From Micromonospora lupini str. Lupac 08 (GTDB lineage: Bacteria; Actinomycetota; Actinomycetes; Mycobacteriales; Micromonosporaceae): a stretch of DNA of 64,000 nucleotides. Shown in pieces: positions 48,129 through 55,788 of the stretch (the first letter of the stretch is position 1; the number at the start of each line of letters is the position of its first letter). The notes beneath the pieces are model-generated. The model made no database searches, was not told the DNA's origin, and saw only the letters and a program-made list of their open reading frames with translations. The DNA lies in the NCBI RefSeq assembly GCF_000297395.2, contig NZ_HF570108.1, positions 6,228,982-6,292,981 of the forward strand, given 5' to 3'. Both the position numbers and the translations under genes were made by a program.

Positions 48129-48368
48129 ATGAACGACATCCACAACACGCCGTCCGTCTCCGCCAACTCGTTGGCGGACGCCCCGTGGCGCACAAGCACA
48201 CGCAGTCAGACCTCCAACTGCGTGGAGGTCGCCCCACGTGGGCACCGGCCCGTCGGCTGTCGCGCTGCGCGACAGCAAGGACCGGGCGGCCCGGTGCTGC
48301 TGTTCAACCGGGCCGGCTGGCTCGGCTTCATCACCGGAGCGAAGACGGGCCAGTTCGATCTGAACTGA
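48129..48368 (+). CDS. DUF397 protein with an internal compensated frameshift
   Basis: A 79-residue partner of the upstream XRE/DUF5753 gene. The ends match DUF397: WRTSTRSQTSNCVEVAP, then GGPVLLFNRAGWLGFITGAK. The centre, however, reads RGHRPVGCRAARQQG, while the +1 frame of the same bases gives GTGPSAVALRDSKDR, the family's hallmark 'ALRDSKD' segment. So one extra base near 48233-48240 and one missing G near 48283-48286 leave an ORF of correct length with a scrambled middle of about 15 residues. This could be real mutation or paired sequence errors. ATG at 48129, with GAGCAGAGCC upstream. A hairpin terminator follows. Confidence 0.8.
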   Translation: MNDIHNTPSVSANSLADAPWRTSTRSQTSNCVEVAPRGHRPVGCRAARQQGPGGPVLLFNRAGWLGFITGAKTGQFDLN

Positions 48369-48384
48369 GCCTCCCGACCCGGGC

Positions 48385-48414
48385 GGGGCCGTCGGCACAC
48401 TTGCCGGCGGCCCC
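48385..48414. terminator. Hairpin terminator after the DUF397 gene
   Basis: GGGGCCGTCGGCA (48385-48397) pairs with TGCCGGCGGCCCC (48402-48414) with one mismatch and a short loop, 17 nt after the stop codon. Confidence 0.7.
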
Positions 48415-48583
48415 GTCGTCGTATGTGGCGACGACCCCGCTGACCAGGCATCCGCCGATCGGACGAGGCTCGGAACCAATAGGCGCGTTTCACTTGCTGG
48501 GATGACCACGGGGCGTAACATGACCCACGAGAACGTGGAACTTCCACACTGGCTCATTCGTCGCGGTTCATCCGGAGACCCTT

Positions 48584-48859
48584 ATGCGGTTCCTGATCGT
48601 TCGCACCGACATCCGCACCGTCGCCGACGGCGACATCGCCGCCGCCTGGGCGGACGGTCATCGCCTCCGCGACGAGACGACCGCGCCGGAACCGCGCCGG
48701 CAGACCGTGCACGCCGAGGACCGGGACGCGGCGCTGCTGCTGGCCCGGGCCCTCTCCACGGTCGGCGCGGTGCGCGCCGGCAAGCAACGGGTCAAGGTCC
48801 TGCCGCTCGGCGAACCGCGGTCCGCCTTCCGACGCAGACCCGGCCGCACCGGCACCTGA
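48584..48859 (+). CDS. Small protein of unknown function
   Basis: A 91-residue soluble protein: MRFLIVRTDIRTVADGDIAA, a central HAEDRDAALLLARALSTVG, and a basic tail (AFRRRPGRTGT). No family, membrane segment or metal motif is recognised. ATG at 48584 has GGAGA 7 nt upstream, which supports translation. The codon bias looks coding in this frame. It stands alone between the DUF397 terminator and a large hairpin before nudC. Function cannot be inferred from context. Confidence 0.65.
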   Translation: MRFLIVRTDIRTVADGDIAAAWADGHRLRDETTAPEPRRQTVHAEDRDAALLLARALSTVGAVRAGKQRVKVLPLGEPRSAFRRRPGRTGT

Positions 48860-48935
48860 CCCCACAGACGTCCGTCGTGGTCGGCTCGGCTCCCCCGCCG
48901 CGTCATTCGCTCCCACCGGCCACGACGGCCCGTGT

Positions 48936-48979
48936 TCCCGGCCCGTGACCGCCGCGGCAACGGCGGCCGCGGGCCGGGA
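48936..48979. terminator. Large GC hairpin between the 91-residue gene and nudC
   Basis: TCCCGGCCCG (48936-48945) pairs exactly with CGGGCCGGGA (48970-48979), with an inner CCGCC/GGCGG stem. It lies between two convergent genes and directly before the duplicated end of nudC. There is no T run. Confidence 0.55.
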
Positions 48980-48983
48980 CCGT

Positions 48984-49053
48984 GCTCAGTGGTCGGCGTC
49001 CACCCGGCCGGCCAACCAGCTCAGTGGTCGGCGTCCACCCAGCCGTCCAACCA
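48984..49053. repeat. 35-bp tandem duplication at the 3' end of nudC
   Basis: Copy 1 (48984-49018) and copy 2 (49019-49053) are adjacent and identical at 33 of 35 positions (the two differences are in CCCGGCCGG versus CCCAGCCGT). Copy 2 encodes the last residues and stop of NudC. Copy 1 lies beyond the stop and repeats the same coding phase (WLAGRVDADH). Confidence 0.85.
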
Positions 49054-49980
49054 ACGGTGGATGAGGAACAACGCGATCGACGACGGCGGCGGCAGGATCA
49101 GTCGGGCCCCGTCCCCCACGTCCACGGCCCTCCCCGCACACGCGGCCCCGATCTCCGCGCGGCTGAACCAGCGGGCGTACGCGATCTCGGACGGGTCGAC
49201 CCGCACCGGATCCGCCGGGTCCGCGGTGGCCAGGAAGCCAAGCATCAGCGAGCCCGGGAACGGCCAGGCCTGGCTGCCGACGTACGCGATCCGCTCGACG
49301 GAGATGCCCACCTCCTCGCGGACCTCGCGCAGCACCGCGGCCTCCGCCGACTCCCCCGGCTCGACGTACCCGGCCAGGCAGGAGTAGCGCCGGCCGCCCG
49401 GGGTGCCCGGCCAGCCGGCGTTGTTGCCGAGCAGGCAGCGGCCCTCGGGGCCGTCGACGCCGTCGTGCACCAGCACGATCATCGCCGGGTCGGTGCGCGG
49501 CCAGATCCGCCCGCCGTCGCGATCCACCCGGGACCAGCCGGCCTCGTCCATCACGGTCGGCGCACCGGTGGCCGTCGAGTAGCCGTGCCGGGTGTGCCAG
49601 TTGAGCAGCGCGAGCGCCGTGGTGAAGATGCCGGCCTCCCGGTCGCCGAGCAGGTGGCCCACCTCCCGCAGGTTGACCGGCCGGGTGCCCGGCACCGTCG
49701 GCAGCGGCGCGTCGAGCGCGAAGACCGGCACCCCGTCCGGCTCGACGCCGAGGAACATCGCCGTCGACTCGGCGCCGGCCGGCACGTCGGCCGCGCCGAA
49801 CAGCACCAGCACGGGAGGAGACACGTCGGTACGGGCGAGCGTCCGCCCGTCGTCGGTCGAGTCGAGCAGCAGTATCCGACCGCGCAGCCACGCCTCGGTC
49901 AGCCACTGCGCGTCGCCCCTGCGGTGCGCGGCGCGATCCAGCGTGGACCGCGCCAGCGGCGGCGCCGCCTCCCCGCTCAC
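49021..49980 (-). CDS. nudC: NAD(+) diphosphatase NudC, lacking the zinc cysteines
   Basis: Hydrolyses NADH, and NAD caps of RNA, to NMNH plus AMP. The 319-residue protein has the Nudix box GYVEPGESAEAAVLREVREE and the NADH-specificity motif SQAWPFPGSLML (normally SQPWPFPxS). The zinc ribbon that usually precedes the Nudix domain has lost its cysteines: the region reads NWHTRHGYSTATGAPT and WSRVDRDGGRIWPRTDPAMI where C-x2-C pairs are expected. The fold is kept (G-x-P...YPR-like), so activity may persist without zinc. GTG at 49980. Neighbour order uvrD2-mrx1-nudC matches mycobacteria. A 35-bp duplication follows the stop. Confidence 0.87.
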   Translation of the reverse strand: MSGEAAPPLARSTLDRAAHRRGDAQWLTEAWLRGRILLLDSTDDGRTLARTDVSPPVLVLFGAADVPAGAESTAMFLGVEPDGVPVFALDAPLPTVPGTRPVNLREVGHLLGDREAGIFTTALALLNWHTRHGYSTATGAPTVMDEAGWSRVDRDGGRIWPRTDPAMIVLVHDGVDGPEGRCLLGNNAGWPGTPGGRRYSCLAGYVEPGESAEAAVLREVREEVGISVERIAYVGSQAWPFPGSLMLGFLATADPADPVRVDPSEIAYARWFSRAEIGAACAGRAVDVGDGARLILPPPSSIALFLIHRWLDGWVDADH

Positions 49981-50029
49981 GTCCGCGCTCCGCGGCCGGC
50001 AGCCCGCCCCAGCGGGTCGTGGCGGTGCC

Positions 50030-51373
50030 TCATGGCTGCACCGGCTCGGTGTGCACAGGCGTCAACGCGGCCAGCCCGGGGGTGATCCGCTCGGCGTCGC
50101 CCAGCACGACCACCGCCGCCCGGGCGGGCGCGAGGTAGTGGGCGGCAACCCGCGCGACGTCGTCGACTGTCGCCTTCGCCAGGCGGTCCGCGTACTCCGC
50201 GAGGAACTCCAGCCGCAGGCCGTTGCCGGCGTACGCGCTGGTCAGCGCGGCCAGACCGGCCTGGGTGGACATGCCGAGCTGGAGGGTGCCCAGGGCGTAC
50301 TGACGGGCCTGCTCCAGCTCCTCCGGCTTCGGCGGCAGCGACGCCAGCCGGCCCAGCTCGTAGGTGGTCTCCAGCAGCGCCGGGCCGGTGACCTCGGTGG
50401 CCACCTCTGCGCCGGCGACCAGAACCGACCCGGCCACCGAGTGTTCGATCACCGAGTGCGGGCCGTACGTGTAGCCCTTGTCCTCGCGGATGTTCTCCAC
50501 CCAGCGGGACGAGAAGTAGCCGCCGAAGATCAGGTTGGCCAGTTGCAGCGGGGCGTGGTCGGGGTCGGTGCGCGACACGGCGGGCAGCGCGACCCGCAGC
50601 GAGGACTGCACCGAGCCGGGCCGGTCGACAAGCAGCAGCGGCCCCGGTTCCAGCGGCGGGGTGGCCGGCAGGGTGGCCGTACGGCCGGCACCGGCCCACC
50701 CTCCGAGCGCCCGCTCGGCCGCGTCCAGGGCCTTCTCCGGCTGCACGTCGCCGACCACCACGAGCTGCGCCCCGGCGGGGTGCACCCGCTCGGCGTGCAG
50801 GGTGCGCAGGGCCGCCGGTCGGACGGCACGGATCTGGCCCGGCTCCGGGGTCTGCGTGGCGTACGGGTGTCGCCCGTAGATCCGCTTCAGCAGCGCCTCG
50901 CGGGCCAGGTGCGCCGGCTGGCTCTGGGCGACCTGGATCCGGTCGATCAGCCGGTCCCGCTCGGCGGCCACCTCGTCGCCGGGGTAGCTGGCGCCGGTCA
51001 GCACCTCGGCCAGCAGCTCCAGCATCCGGTCCAGGCCGGTGACCAGGCCGGCGCCGGAGAGCATCAGCCGGTCCGGGTCGACGCCCGCGGACAGTCCGCC
51101 GCCCACCTTCTGCAGCTCGGCGGCCAACTGCACGCTTGTCATCGACTCGGTGCCGGAGAGCATGGTCTGCGAGAGCATCGCGCCGCGCGCGAGGTGGGCG
51201 CGGCCGAACGGAACCCAGAGCCGCAGCTCGACCAGGGGCACCGCCGGCCGGCGTACGGCGATCACGGTGAGCCCGTTGCGCAGTGTGCGCTCGGCCTGCT
51301 TGGGCACCTTGAGCTTGCGGGTGGGGCCGAGCGCGGGCAGCGTACGCGGCCCGGTGGTGGTGGTGCTGCTCAT
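50030..51373 (-). CDS. M16-family peptidase, non-catalytic subunit
   Basis: A 447-residue partner of the next gene upstream. It has the two-domain M16 fold but no H-x-x-E-H zinc motif in the N-terminal half: GRAHLARGAMLSQTMLSGTE replaces it. The C-terminal half keeps the substrate-binding Arg/Tyr motif (GGYFSSRWVENIREDKGYTY). This division, zinc in one subunit and R/Y in the other, is the processing-peptidase arrangement, so the two genes should form a heterodimer. ATG at 51373 overlaps the stop of the catalytic subunit gene (ATGA). Target peptides are unknown. Confidence 0.9.
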   Translation of the reverse strand: MSSTTTTGPRTLPALGPTRKLKVPKQAERTLRNGLTVIAVRRPAVPLVELRLWVPFGRAHLARGAMLSQTMLSGTESMTSVQLAAELQKVGGGLSAGVDPDRLMLSGAGLVTGLDRMLELLAEVLTGASYPGDEVAAERDRLIDRIQVAQSQPAHLAREALLKRIYGRHPYATQTPEPGQIRAVRPAALRTLHAERVHPAGAQLVVVGDVQPEKALDAAERALGGWAGAGRTATLPATPPLEPGPLLLVDRPGSVQSSLRVALPAVSRTDPDHAPLQLANLIFGGYFSSRWVENIREDKGYTYGPHSVIEHSVAGSVLVAGAEVATEVTGPALLETTYELGRLASLPPKPEELEQARQYALGTLQLGMSTQAGLAALTSAYAGNGLRLEFLAEYADRLAKATVDDVARVAAHYLAPARAAVVVLGDAERITPGLAALTPVHTEPVQP

Positions 51374-52680
51374 CGGGCGCCTCCGGGAATGACCTCGACC
51401 GCGGCGCGGCGCTCCGGGCGCAGGGTGGCCGCGGCGGCCCGGACCTGCTCCTCGGTGACGTCGCCGACCAGTCGGGGCAGGTCGTTGAGCAGGCCCGGCT
51501 CGCCGCGTTGCTGTTCCAGGACCGCCATCCGCAGCGCCCGACCGAGCACCGCGTCGGTGTCGCGCAGCAGGTGGGTGGCCATCCGGGCCTGGGTGCGGGC
51601 CAGCTCACCGTCGGTCAGCCCGTCGGTGGCCAGCCGGTCCAGTTCCTCGTCGACGGTGCGCAGCACCTTGTCCACGTCGCCGCCGGGCGGCAGGTGCGCC
51701 TGGAGCAGCAGCGCGGTGGGGTCACGGACGTCGAACGGGTCACCCATGAAACCGAGGTAGCCGCCGAGGCTGGTCACCGTCCGGTCGCGCTGCACCAGCC
51801 GTTCGACCAGCCGGGACGCGTCGCCGTCGGTGAGCACCTCGGCCAGCACCACGTACGGCAGGTAGCCGGCGAAGTCGCCGACCGGGTCGGGCACCCGCCA
51901 GGCGCCGGCCACCGCCGGCAACGGCGCCAGGGCGTCGGTGTACGAGCTGCGCCGCTCCGCGGTCAGGTCGGGCTCGGTGAAGTCGGGCCGTCGGGGTGCG
52001 GGACGGGACGGCACGTCGCCGAAGTGCCTGGTGACCAGCTCGGTCGCCTCGGCCACGTCGATGTCGCCGCTGACGGCAAGCACCACGTTGCCGCTGGCGT
52101 AGTAGCGGCGGAAGAAGTCGGCGGCGTCGGCGACGGTGGCCGACTCCAGGTCGTCGAACGAGCCGTAGCCGTCGTGCGCGTTCGGGAACGTGTCGAACAT
52201 GACCGGCGGCAGGGTCAGCCAGGGGAAGCCACCGTACGGCCGGCTGAGCACGTTGACCCGGATCTCCTCCTTGACCACGTCGACCTGGTTGCGCAGGTTC
52301 TCCTCGGTCAGTCGGGGCCCGCGCATCCGGTCCGCCTCGAGGAACAGCGCGCGTTCCAGCGCGTTGCTCGGCAGCGTCTCGAAGTAGTCGGTGTAGTCCA
52401 GGTGGGTGGAGCCGTTGAACGTGCCGCCGGCGCCCTGCACGTGCCGGAAGTGGGCAAGCTTCTCCAGGTTCTCCGAGCCCTGGAACATCAGGTGCTCGAA
52501 GAGGTGGGCGAAGCCGGTCCGCCCTTCCGGCTCGGAGCGGATGCCGACGTCGTAGACCACCGCCACCCCGATCACCGGGGCACTGCGATCCGGGGTCAGG
52601 ACCACCCGCAGGCCGTTGTCGAGGGTGAACCGCTCGACCGGATACTTCGTCGCTGGAATTCTGGATCTCCGCGCCGCCAC
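51370..52680 (-). CDS. M16-family zinc peptidase, catalytic subunit
   Basis: A 436-residue insulinase-type metallopeptidase. The inverted zinc motif H-x-x-E-H is GFAHLFEHLMFQGSENL (about residue 60), with the third ligand Glu downstream in NQVDVVKEEI. Start PVERFTLDNGLRVVLTPDRS is typical. It lacks the R/Y motif, which is in the downstream partner. Such pairs degrade or process short peptides in the cytosol or envelope. No signal peptide is seen. GTG at 52680. It overlaps the partner gene by 4 bp and is separated from the LLM gene by 10 bp, so the three may be one transcript. Confidence 0.92.
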   Translation of the reverse strand: MAARRSRIPATKYPVERFTLDNGLRVVLTPDRSAPVIGVAVVYDVGIRSEPEGRTGFAHLFEHLMFQGSENLEKLAHFRHVQGAGGTFNGSTHLDYTDYFETLPSNALERALFLEADRMRGPRLTEENLRNQVDVVKEEIRVNVLSRPYGGFPWLTLPPVMFDTFPNAHDGYGSFDDLESATVADAADFFRRYYASGNVVLAVSGDIDVAEATELVTRHFGDVPSRPAPRRPDFTEPDLTAERRSSYTDALAPLPAVAGAWRVPDPVGDFAGYLPYVVLAEVLTDGDASRLVERLVQRDRTVTSLGGYLGFMGDPFDVRDPTALLLQAHLPPGGDVDKVLRTVDEELDRLATDGLTDGELARTQARMATHLLRDTDAVLGRALRMAVLEQQRGEPGLLNDLPRLVGDVTEEQVRAAAATLRPERRAAVEVIPGGAR

Positions 52681-52690
52681 GGGATCGACC

Positions 52691-53806
52691 CTAGCGCGTC
52701 GGCACCCCCGCCACCGGCGACCTCCGCGGAGCCACCGTCACCGGGTTGGCGAGGCGCGGCAGGACCTCGGCGCCGACCCGCTCGGCCTCCTCCCGGTGCG
52801 GCCAACCGGAGAGGACGAACTCGTCGACGCCGAGTGCCGCGTACTCATCGATCCGGGTCGCGACCTCGGCGTAGCTGCCGACGAGCGCGGTGCCGGCGCC
52901 CTCGCGGACCAGGCCGACCCCGGCCCAGAGGTTCGGTGCGACGGTGAGCCCGTCGGTGCGGCCGGCGTTCAGCGCGGCCATCCGGGCCTGGCCGACGGAG
53001 TCCATCCGACGGAACCGCGCCTGGGCGGCGGCGATCCGCTGCGGGCTCATGCCGGCCAGCAGCCGGTCGGCCTCGGCCCAGGCGTCGGCGCTTGTGGGCC
53101 GCGCGATGACGTGCAGCCGGAGGCCGGTGCGCAGGGTGCGGCCGTGCTCGGCGGCGAGCGCCCGGATGCGGGTGACGCGGGCGGCGATCGCCGCCGGCGG
53201 CTCGCCCCACATCAGGTACACGTCGGCCTGGCGGGCGGCCACCGTCTCGGCGGCCGGGGACGCGCCGCCGAAGTAGATCGGCGGCGGATCGGCCAGCGGG
53301 GTGGCCAGCCCGCCGCCGTCGACCCGGTAGTGCGTCCCGGCGTGGTCGAACGGCCGGCCGGCCCAGGCGCGCCGCAGGACCTCGATGAACTCCCCGGTAC
53401 GCGCGTAGCGCTCGTCGTGGCCCAGGAAGTCGCCGTACGCGCGCTGTTCGGCGGGGTCACCCCCGGTCACGATGTTGAGCGACAGGCGGCCCCCGGAGAC
53501 GGCCTGGAACGCCTCGGCCTGCTGGGCGATGAGCGTGGGCAGCGCGAAGCCGGCCCGGACGGCGACAAGCATCCCGAGCCGCTCGGTGTGCTGGGCGACC
53601 GCCGCGCAGACGATCCACGGGTCGGGGCAGCCGGCGCCGACGGGGGTGAGCACTGCGGCGAAGCCGCCCGCCTCCGCGGCGCGGCCGACCTCGGCCAGGT
53701 ACGCCACGGTGGCAGCCCGGTCGTGGCGGGCGGCACCGGCGGTGACGGTGGCGGCGCCGACCTGGTCGCCGTCGCCGGAGGTGGGGAGGAACCAGTGGAA
53801 AATCAC
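52691..53806 (-). CDS. ssuD: Flavin-dependent alkanesulfonate monooxygenase (LLM class)
   Basis: A 371-residue FMNH2-dependent monooxygenase of the SsuD type, which releases sulfite from organosulfonates. Family motifs: FHWFLPTSGDGDQVG, GFAAVLTPVGAGCPDPW, GGRLSLNIVTGGDPAEQRAYGD split by HDERYARTGEF, and PPIYFGGASPAAETVAARQADVYLMWG (given in parts). C-terminal LVGSYAEVATRIDEYAALGV and FVLSGWPHREEAER complete the barrel. It is divergent from a sulfonate ABC transporter operon, which fits the SsuD role, although LLM specificity is never certain. GTG at 53806. An inverted repeat at 53815-53831 sits right at its promoter. Confidence 0.85.
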   Translation of the reverse strand: MIFHWFLPTSGDGDQVGAATVTAGAARHDRAATVAYLAEVGRAAEAGGFAAVLTPVGAGCPDPWIVCAAVAQHTERLGMLVAVRAGFALPTLIAQQAEAFQAVSGGRLSLNIVTGGDPAEQRAYGDFLGHDERYARTGEFIEVLRRAWAGRPFDHAGTHYRVDGGGLATPLADPPPIYFGGASPAAETVAARQADVYLMWGEPPAAIAARVTRIRALAAEHGRTLRTGLRLHVIARPTSADAWAEADRLLAGMSPQRIAAAQARFRRMDSVGQARMAALNAGRTDGLTVAPNLWAGVGLVREGAGTALVGSYAEVATRIDEYAALGVDEFVLSGWPHREEAERVGAEVLPRLANPVTVAPRRSPVAGVPTR

Positions 53807-53814
53807 GCGGCCAC

Positions 53815-53839
53815 CCTACCGAGTCGGTAGGAATTACCG
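53815..53839. promoter_or_regulatory. Candidate Rrf2 operator at the ssuD side
   Basis: CCTACCG (53815-53821) and CGGTAGG (53825-53831) are perfect complements, and CGGTA (53825-53829) with TACCG (53835-53839) form an overlapping second repeat. The block contains GTAGGAATTAC, almost identical to GTAGGAATAC in the second operator. It starts 9 bp before the ssuD start. Confidence 0.6.
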
Positions 53840-53906
53840 ACATAACTGAGACGCCCCTTCCCGGCATGTGGATGAGCCTTGACGCTGGCCCTGCTCTGGC
53901 CCACTC

Positions 53907-53927
53907 TTCCTACCAACTAAGTAGGAA
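53907..53927. promoter_or_regulatory. Candidate Rrf2 operator at the ssuA side
   Basis: TTCCTAC (53907-53913), a 7-bp spacer CAACTAA, and GTAGGAA (53921-53927) form a perfect inverted repeat 20 bp before the lipoprotein start. Rrf2 proteins of the CymR type bind repeats of this TAGGAAT kind near sulfur genes. Confidence 0.65.
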
Positions 53928-53947
53928 TACTGCGGATTGGATGGACG

Positions 53948-55012
53948 ATGAGACGGCATCCCCTGCGCCGGTTGGTCACCCTGGCCACGCTCGCCGCCCT
54001 CGGCGTGACGACCCTGGGCACCACCGCCGCGTGCGGCGACGACAGCGAGGGCGCGGAGGGCGGCTCCGGCCCGGTGACCCTGCGGCTCGGCTACTTCCCC
54101 AACATCACCCACGCGCCGGCCGTCGTCGGCGTGGAGAAGGGCATCTTCGCCGAGAAGCTCGGCGCCGACGTCAAGCTCGAACCGAAGACCTTCAACGCCG
54201 GCCCGGCCGCCATCGAGGCCGTCTTCTCCGGCGCGCTGGACGCGACCTACATCGGCCCGAACCCCACGGTGAACGCGTTCTCCAAGTCCAAGGGCGAGGC
54301 CGTCCGGGTCGTCTCCGGCGCCGCCTCCGGAGGCGTGGCGCTTGTGGTCAAGCCCGGCATCACCGGCCCACAGGACCTCAAGGGCAAGAAGGTTGCCACC
54401 CCGCAGCTCGGCAACACCCAGGACGTGGCGGTCCGCTACTGGCTCAAGCAGCAGGGGCTGACCACCACCAAGGAGGGCGGCGGCGACGTCAAGATCGTGC
54501 CGCAGGAGAACGCCCAGACGGTGGAGACGTTCAACAGCGGCGCGATCGACGCCGCCTGGGTGCCCGAGCCGTTCGTCTCCCGGCTCGTCAACGCCGGCGG
54601 CAAGGTGCTCGTCGACGAGCGCGACCTCTGGCCGGACAAGAAGTTCGTCATCACCAACCTGCTGGTCAGCACGAAGTTCCTCAAGGCACATCCGGACGTC
54701 GTGCAGAAGCTGGTCGACGGCCAGGTCGCCGCGAACGAGTTCGTCAACACCAAGCCGGACGAGGCCCAGCAGGCCATCTCCGACGCCATCGGCAAGATCA
54801 CCGGCAAGCCGCTGGACCTCAAGCTCATCAAGCAGGCGTGGCCGACGTTGGAGTTCACCAACGACCCCATCCCCACCTCGCTCAAGGCCGGGCTCGACCA
54901 CGCCGTCGAGGTCAAGCTGACCGAGCCGGTGGACCTCAAGGGCCTCTACGACCTGACGTACCTCAACAAGGCGCTCAAGGCGGCCGGCAAGCCCGAGGTC
55001 ACCCAGCCATGA
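53948..55012 (+). CDS. ssuA: Sulfonate-type ABC transporter substrate-binding lipoprotein
   Basis: A 354-residue exported lipoprotein. The signal has MRRHPLRRLVTLATLAALG with lipobox TTAAC (acylated Cys near residue 28). The mature protein follows the SsuA/TauA/NMT1 pattern: LRLGYFPNITHAPAVVGVEK, FNAGPAAIEAVFSGALDATY, GPNPTVNAFS, LKGKKVATPQLGNTQDV and NSGAIDAAWVPEPF. It binds aliphatic sulfonates, or possibly nitrate-like or aromatic ligands; the adjacent LLM enzyme favours sulfonates. ATG at 53948. Its stop overlaps the ATG of the ATPase gene. It is the first gene of a four-gene operon ending in its Rrf2 regulator. Confidence 0.87.
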   Translation: MRRHPLRRLVTLATLAALGVTTLGTTAACGDDSEGAEGGSGPVTLRLGYFPNITHAPAVVGVEKGIFAEKLGADVKLEPKTFNAGPAAIEAVFSGALDATYIGPNPTVNAFSKSKGEAVRVVSGAASGGVALVVKPGITGPQDLKGKKVATPQLGNTQDVAVRYWLKQQGLTTTKEGGGDVKIVPQENAQTVETFNSGAIDAAWVPEPFVSRLVNAGGKVLVDERDLWPDKKFVITNLLVSTKFLKAHPDVVQKLVDGQVAANEFVNTKPDEAQQAISDAIGKITGKPLDLKLIKQAWPTLEFTNDPIPTSLKAGLDHAVEVKLTEPVDLKGLYDLTYLNKALKAAGKPEVTQP

Positions 55013-55788
55013 CGTCGACCACGACGGCGCCGCAGAGCGCGACCACCGCGGTCGCGCTCTCCGGCGTGACCAAGGTGTACGGACGCGGGTCGAACGCCGT
55101 ACTGGCCCTGGACGGGGTCTCGCTGGACGTGGCGCCGGGCGAGTTCGTCTGCCTCGTCGGCGCGTCCGGCTGCGGCAAGAGCACCCTGCTCAACCTGGTC
55201 GCCGGCCTGGACCGGCCCAGCGGCGGGCAGATCGGCATCGCCGGCGGCGCCAATCCGGGGCTGATGTTCCAGGAGCCGGCGCTCTTCCCGTGGCTGACCG
55301 TCGACGCGAACGTCGAGGTGCCGCTCAAGCTGCGCGGGCTGCCCCGCGCCGCGCGCCGCGAACGGGTCGCCGAGCTGCTGCGCACGGTGCACCTGGCCGA
55401 GTTCGGTCGCAAGCGGCCACACGAGCTGTCCGGCGGCATGCGACAGCGGGTCGCGCTGGCCCGCACCCTGGCCCTGGACACGCCGGTGCTGCTGATGGAC
55501 GAGCCGTTCGGCGCGCTGGACGCCATGACCCGGGACATCCTGCACGACGAACTGGAACGGATCTGGTCCGAACGGCAGCTCTCGGTGCTCTTCGTGACGC
55601 ACAACGTCCGCGAGGCCGCCCGCCTGGCCGACCGGATCATCCTGCTCTCCAGCCGCCCCGGCCGGATCATCTACTCCACCGAGGTGGACATCCCCCGGCC
55701 ACGACGGATCGACTCGCCGGAGGTCGCCGCGATCGCCGCCGAGGTCACCGAACGGCTCCGTACGGAGGTGGGCCGCCATGGCCAGTGA
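55009..55788 (+). CDS. ssuB: Sulfonate-type ABC transporter ATP-binding protein
   Basis: A 259-residue ATPase subunit. Walker A is LVGASGCGKSTLLNLVAGLD, the Q-loop MFQEPALFPWLTV, the ABC signature HELSGGMRQRVALART, Walker B VLLMDEPFGALDAM and the H-loop VLFVTHNVREAA. The SsuB/NrtD/TauB subfamily is marked by FPWLTVDANVEVPLKLRG. ATG at 55009 overlaps the ssuA stop (ATGA), so the two are coupled. It drives uptake together with the permease encoded by the next gene, which starts inside its last codons. Confidence 0.93.
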   Translation: MTSTTTAPQSATTAVALSGVTKVYGRGSNAVLALDGVSLDVAPGEFVCLVGASGCGKSTLLNLVAGLDRPSGGQIGIAGGANPGLMFQEPALFPWLTVDANVEVPLKLRGLPRAARRERVAELLRTVHLAEFGRKRPHELSGGMRQRVALARTLALDTPVLLMDEPFGALDAMTRDILHDELERIWSERQLSVLFVTHNVREAARLADRIILLSSRPGRIIYSTEVDIPRPRRIDSPEVAAIAAEVTERLRTEVGRHGQ

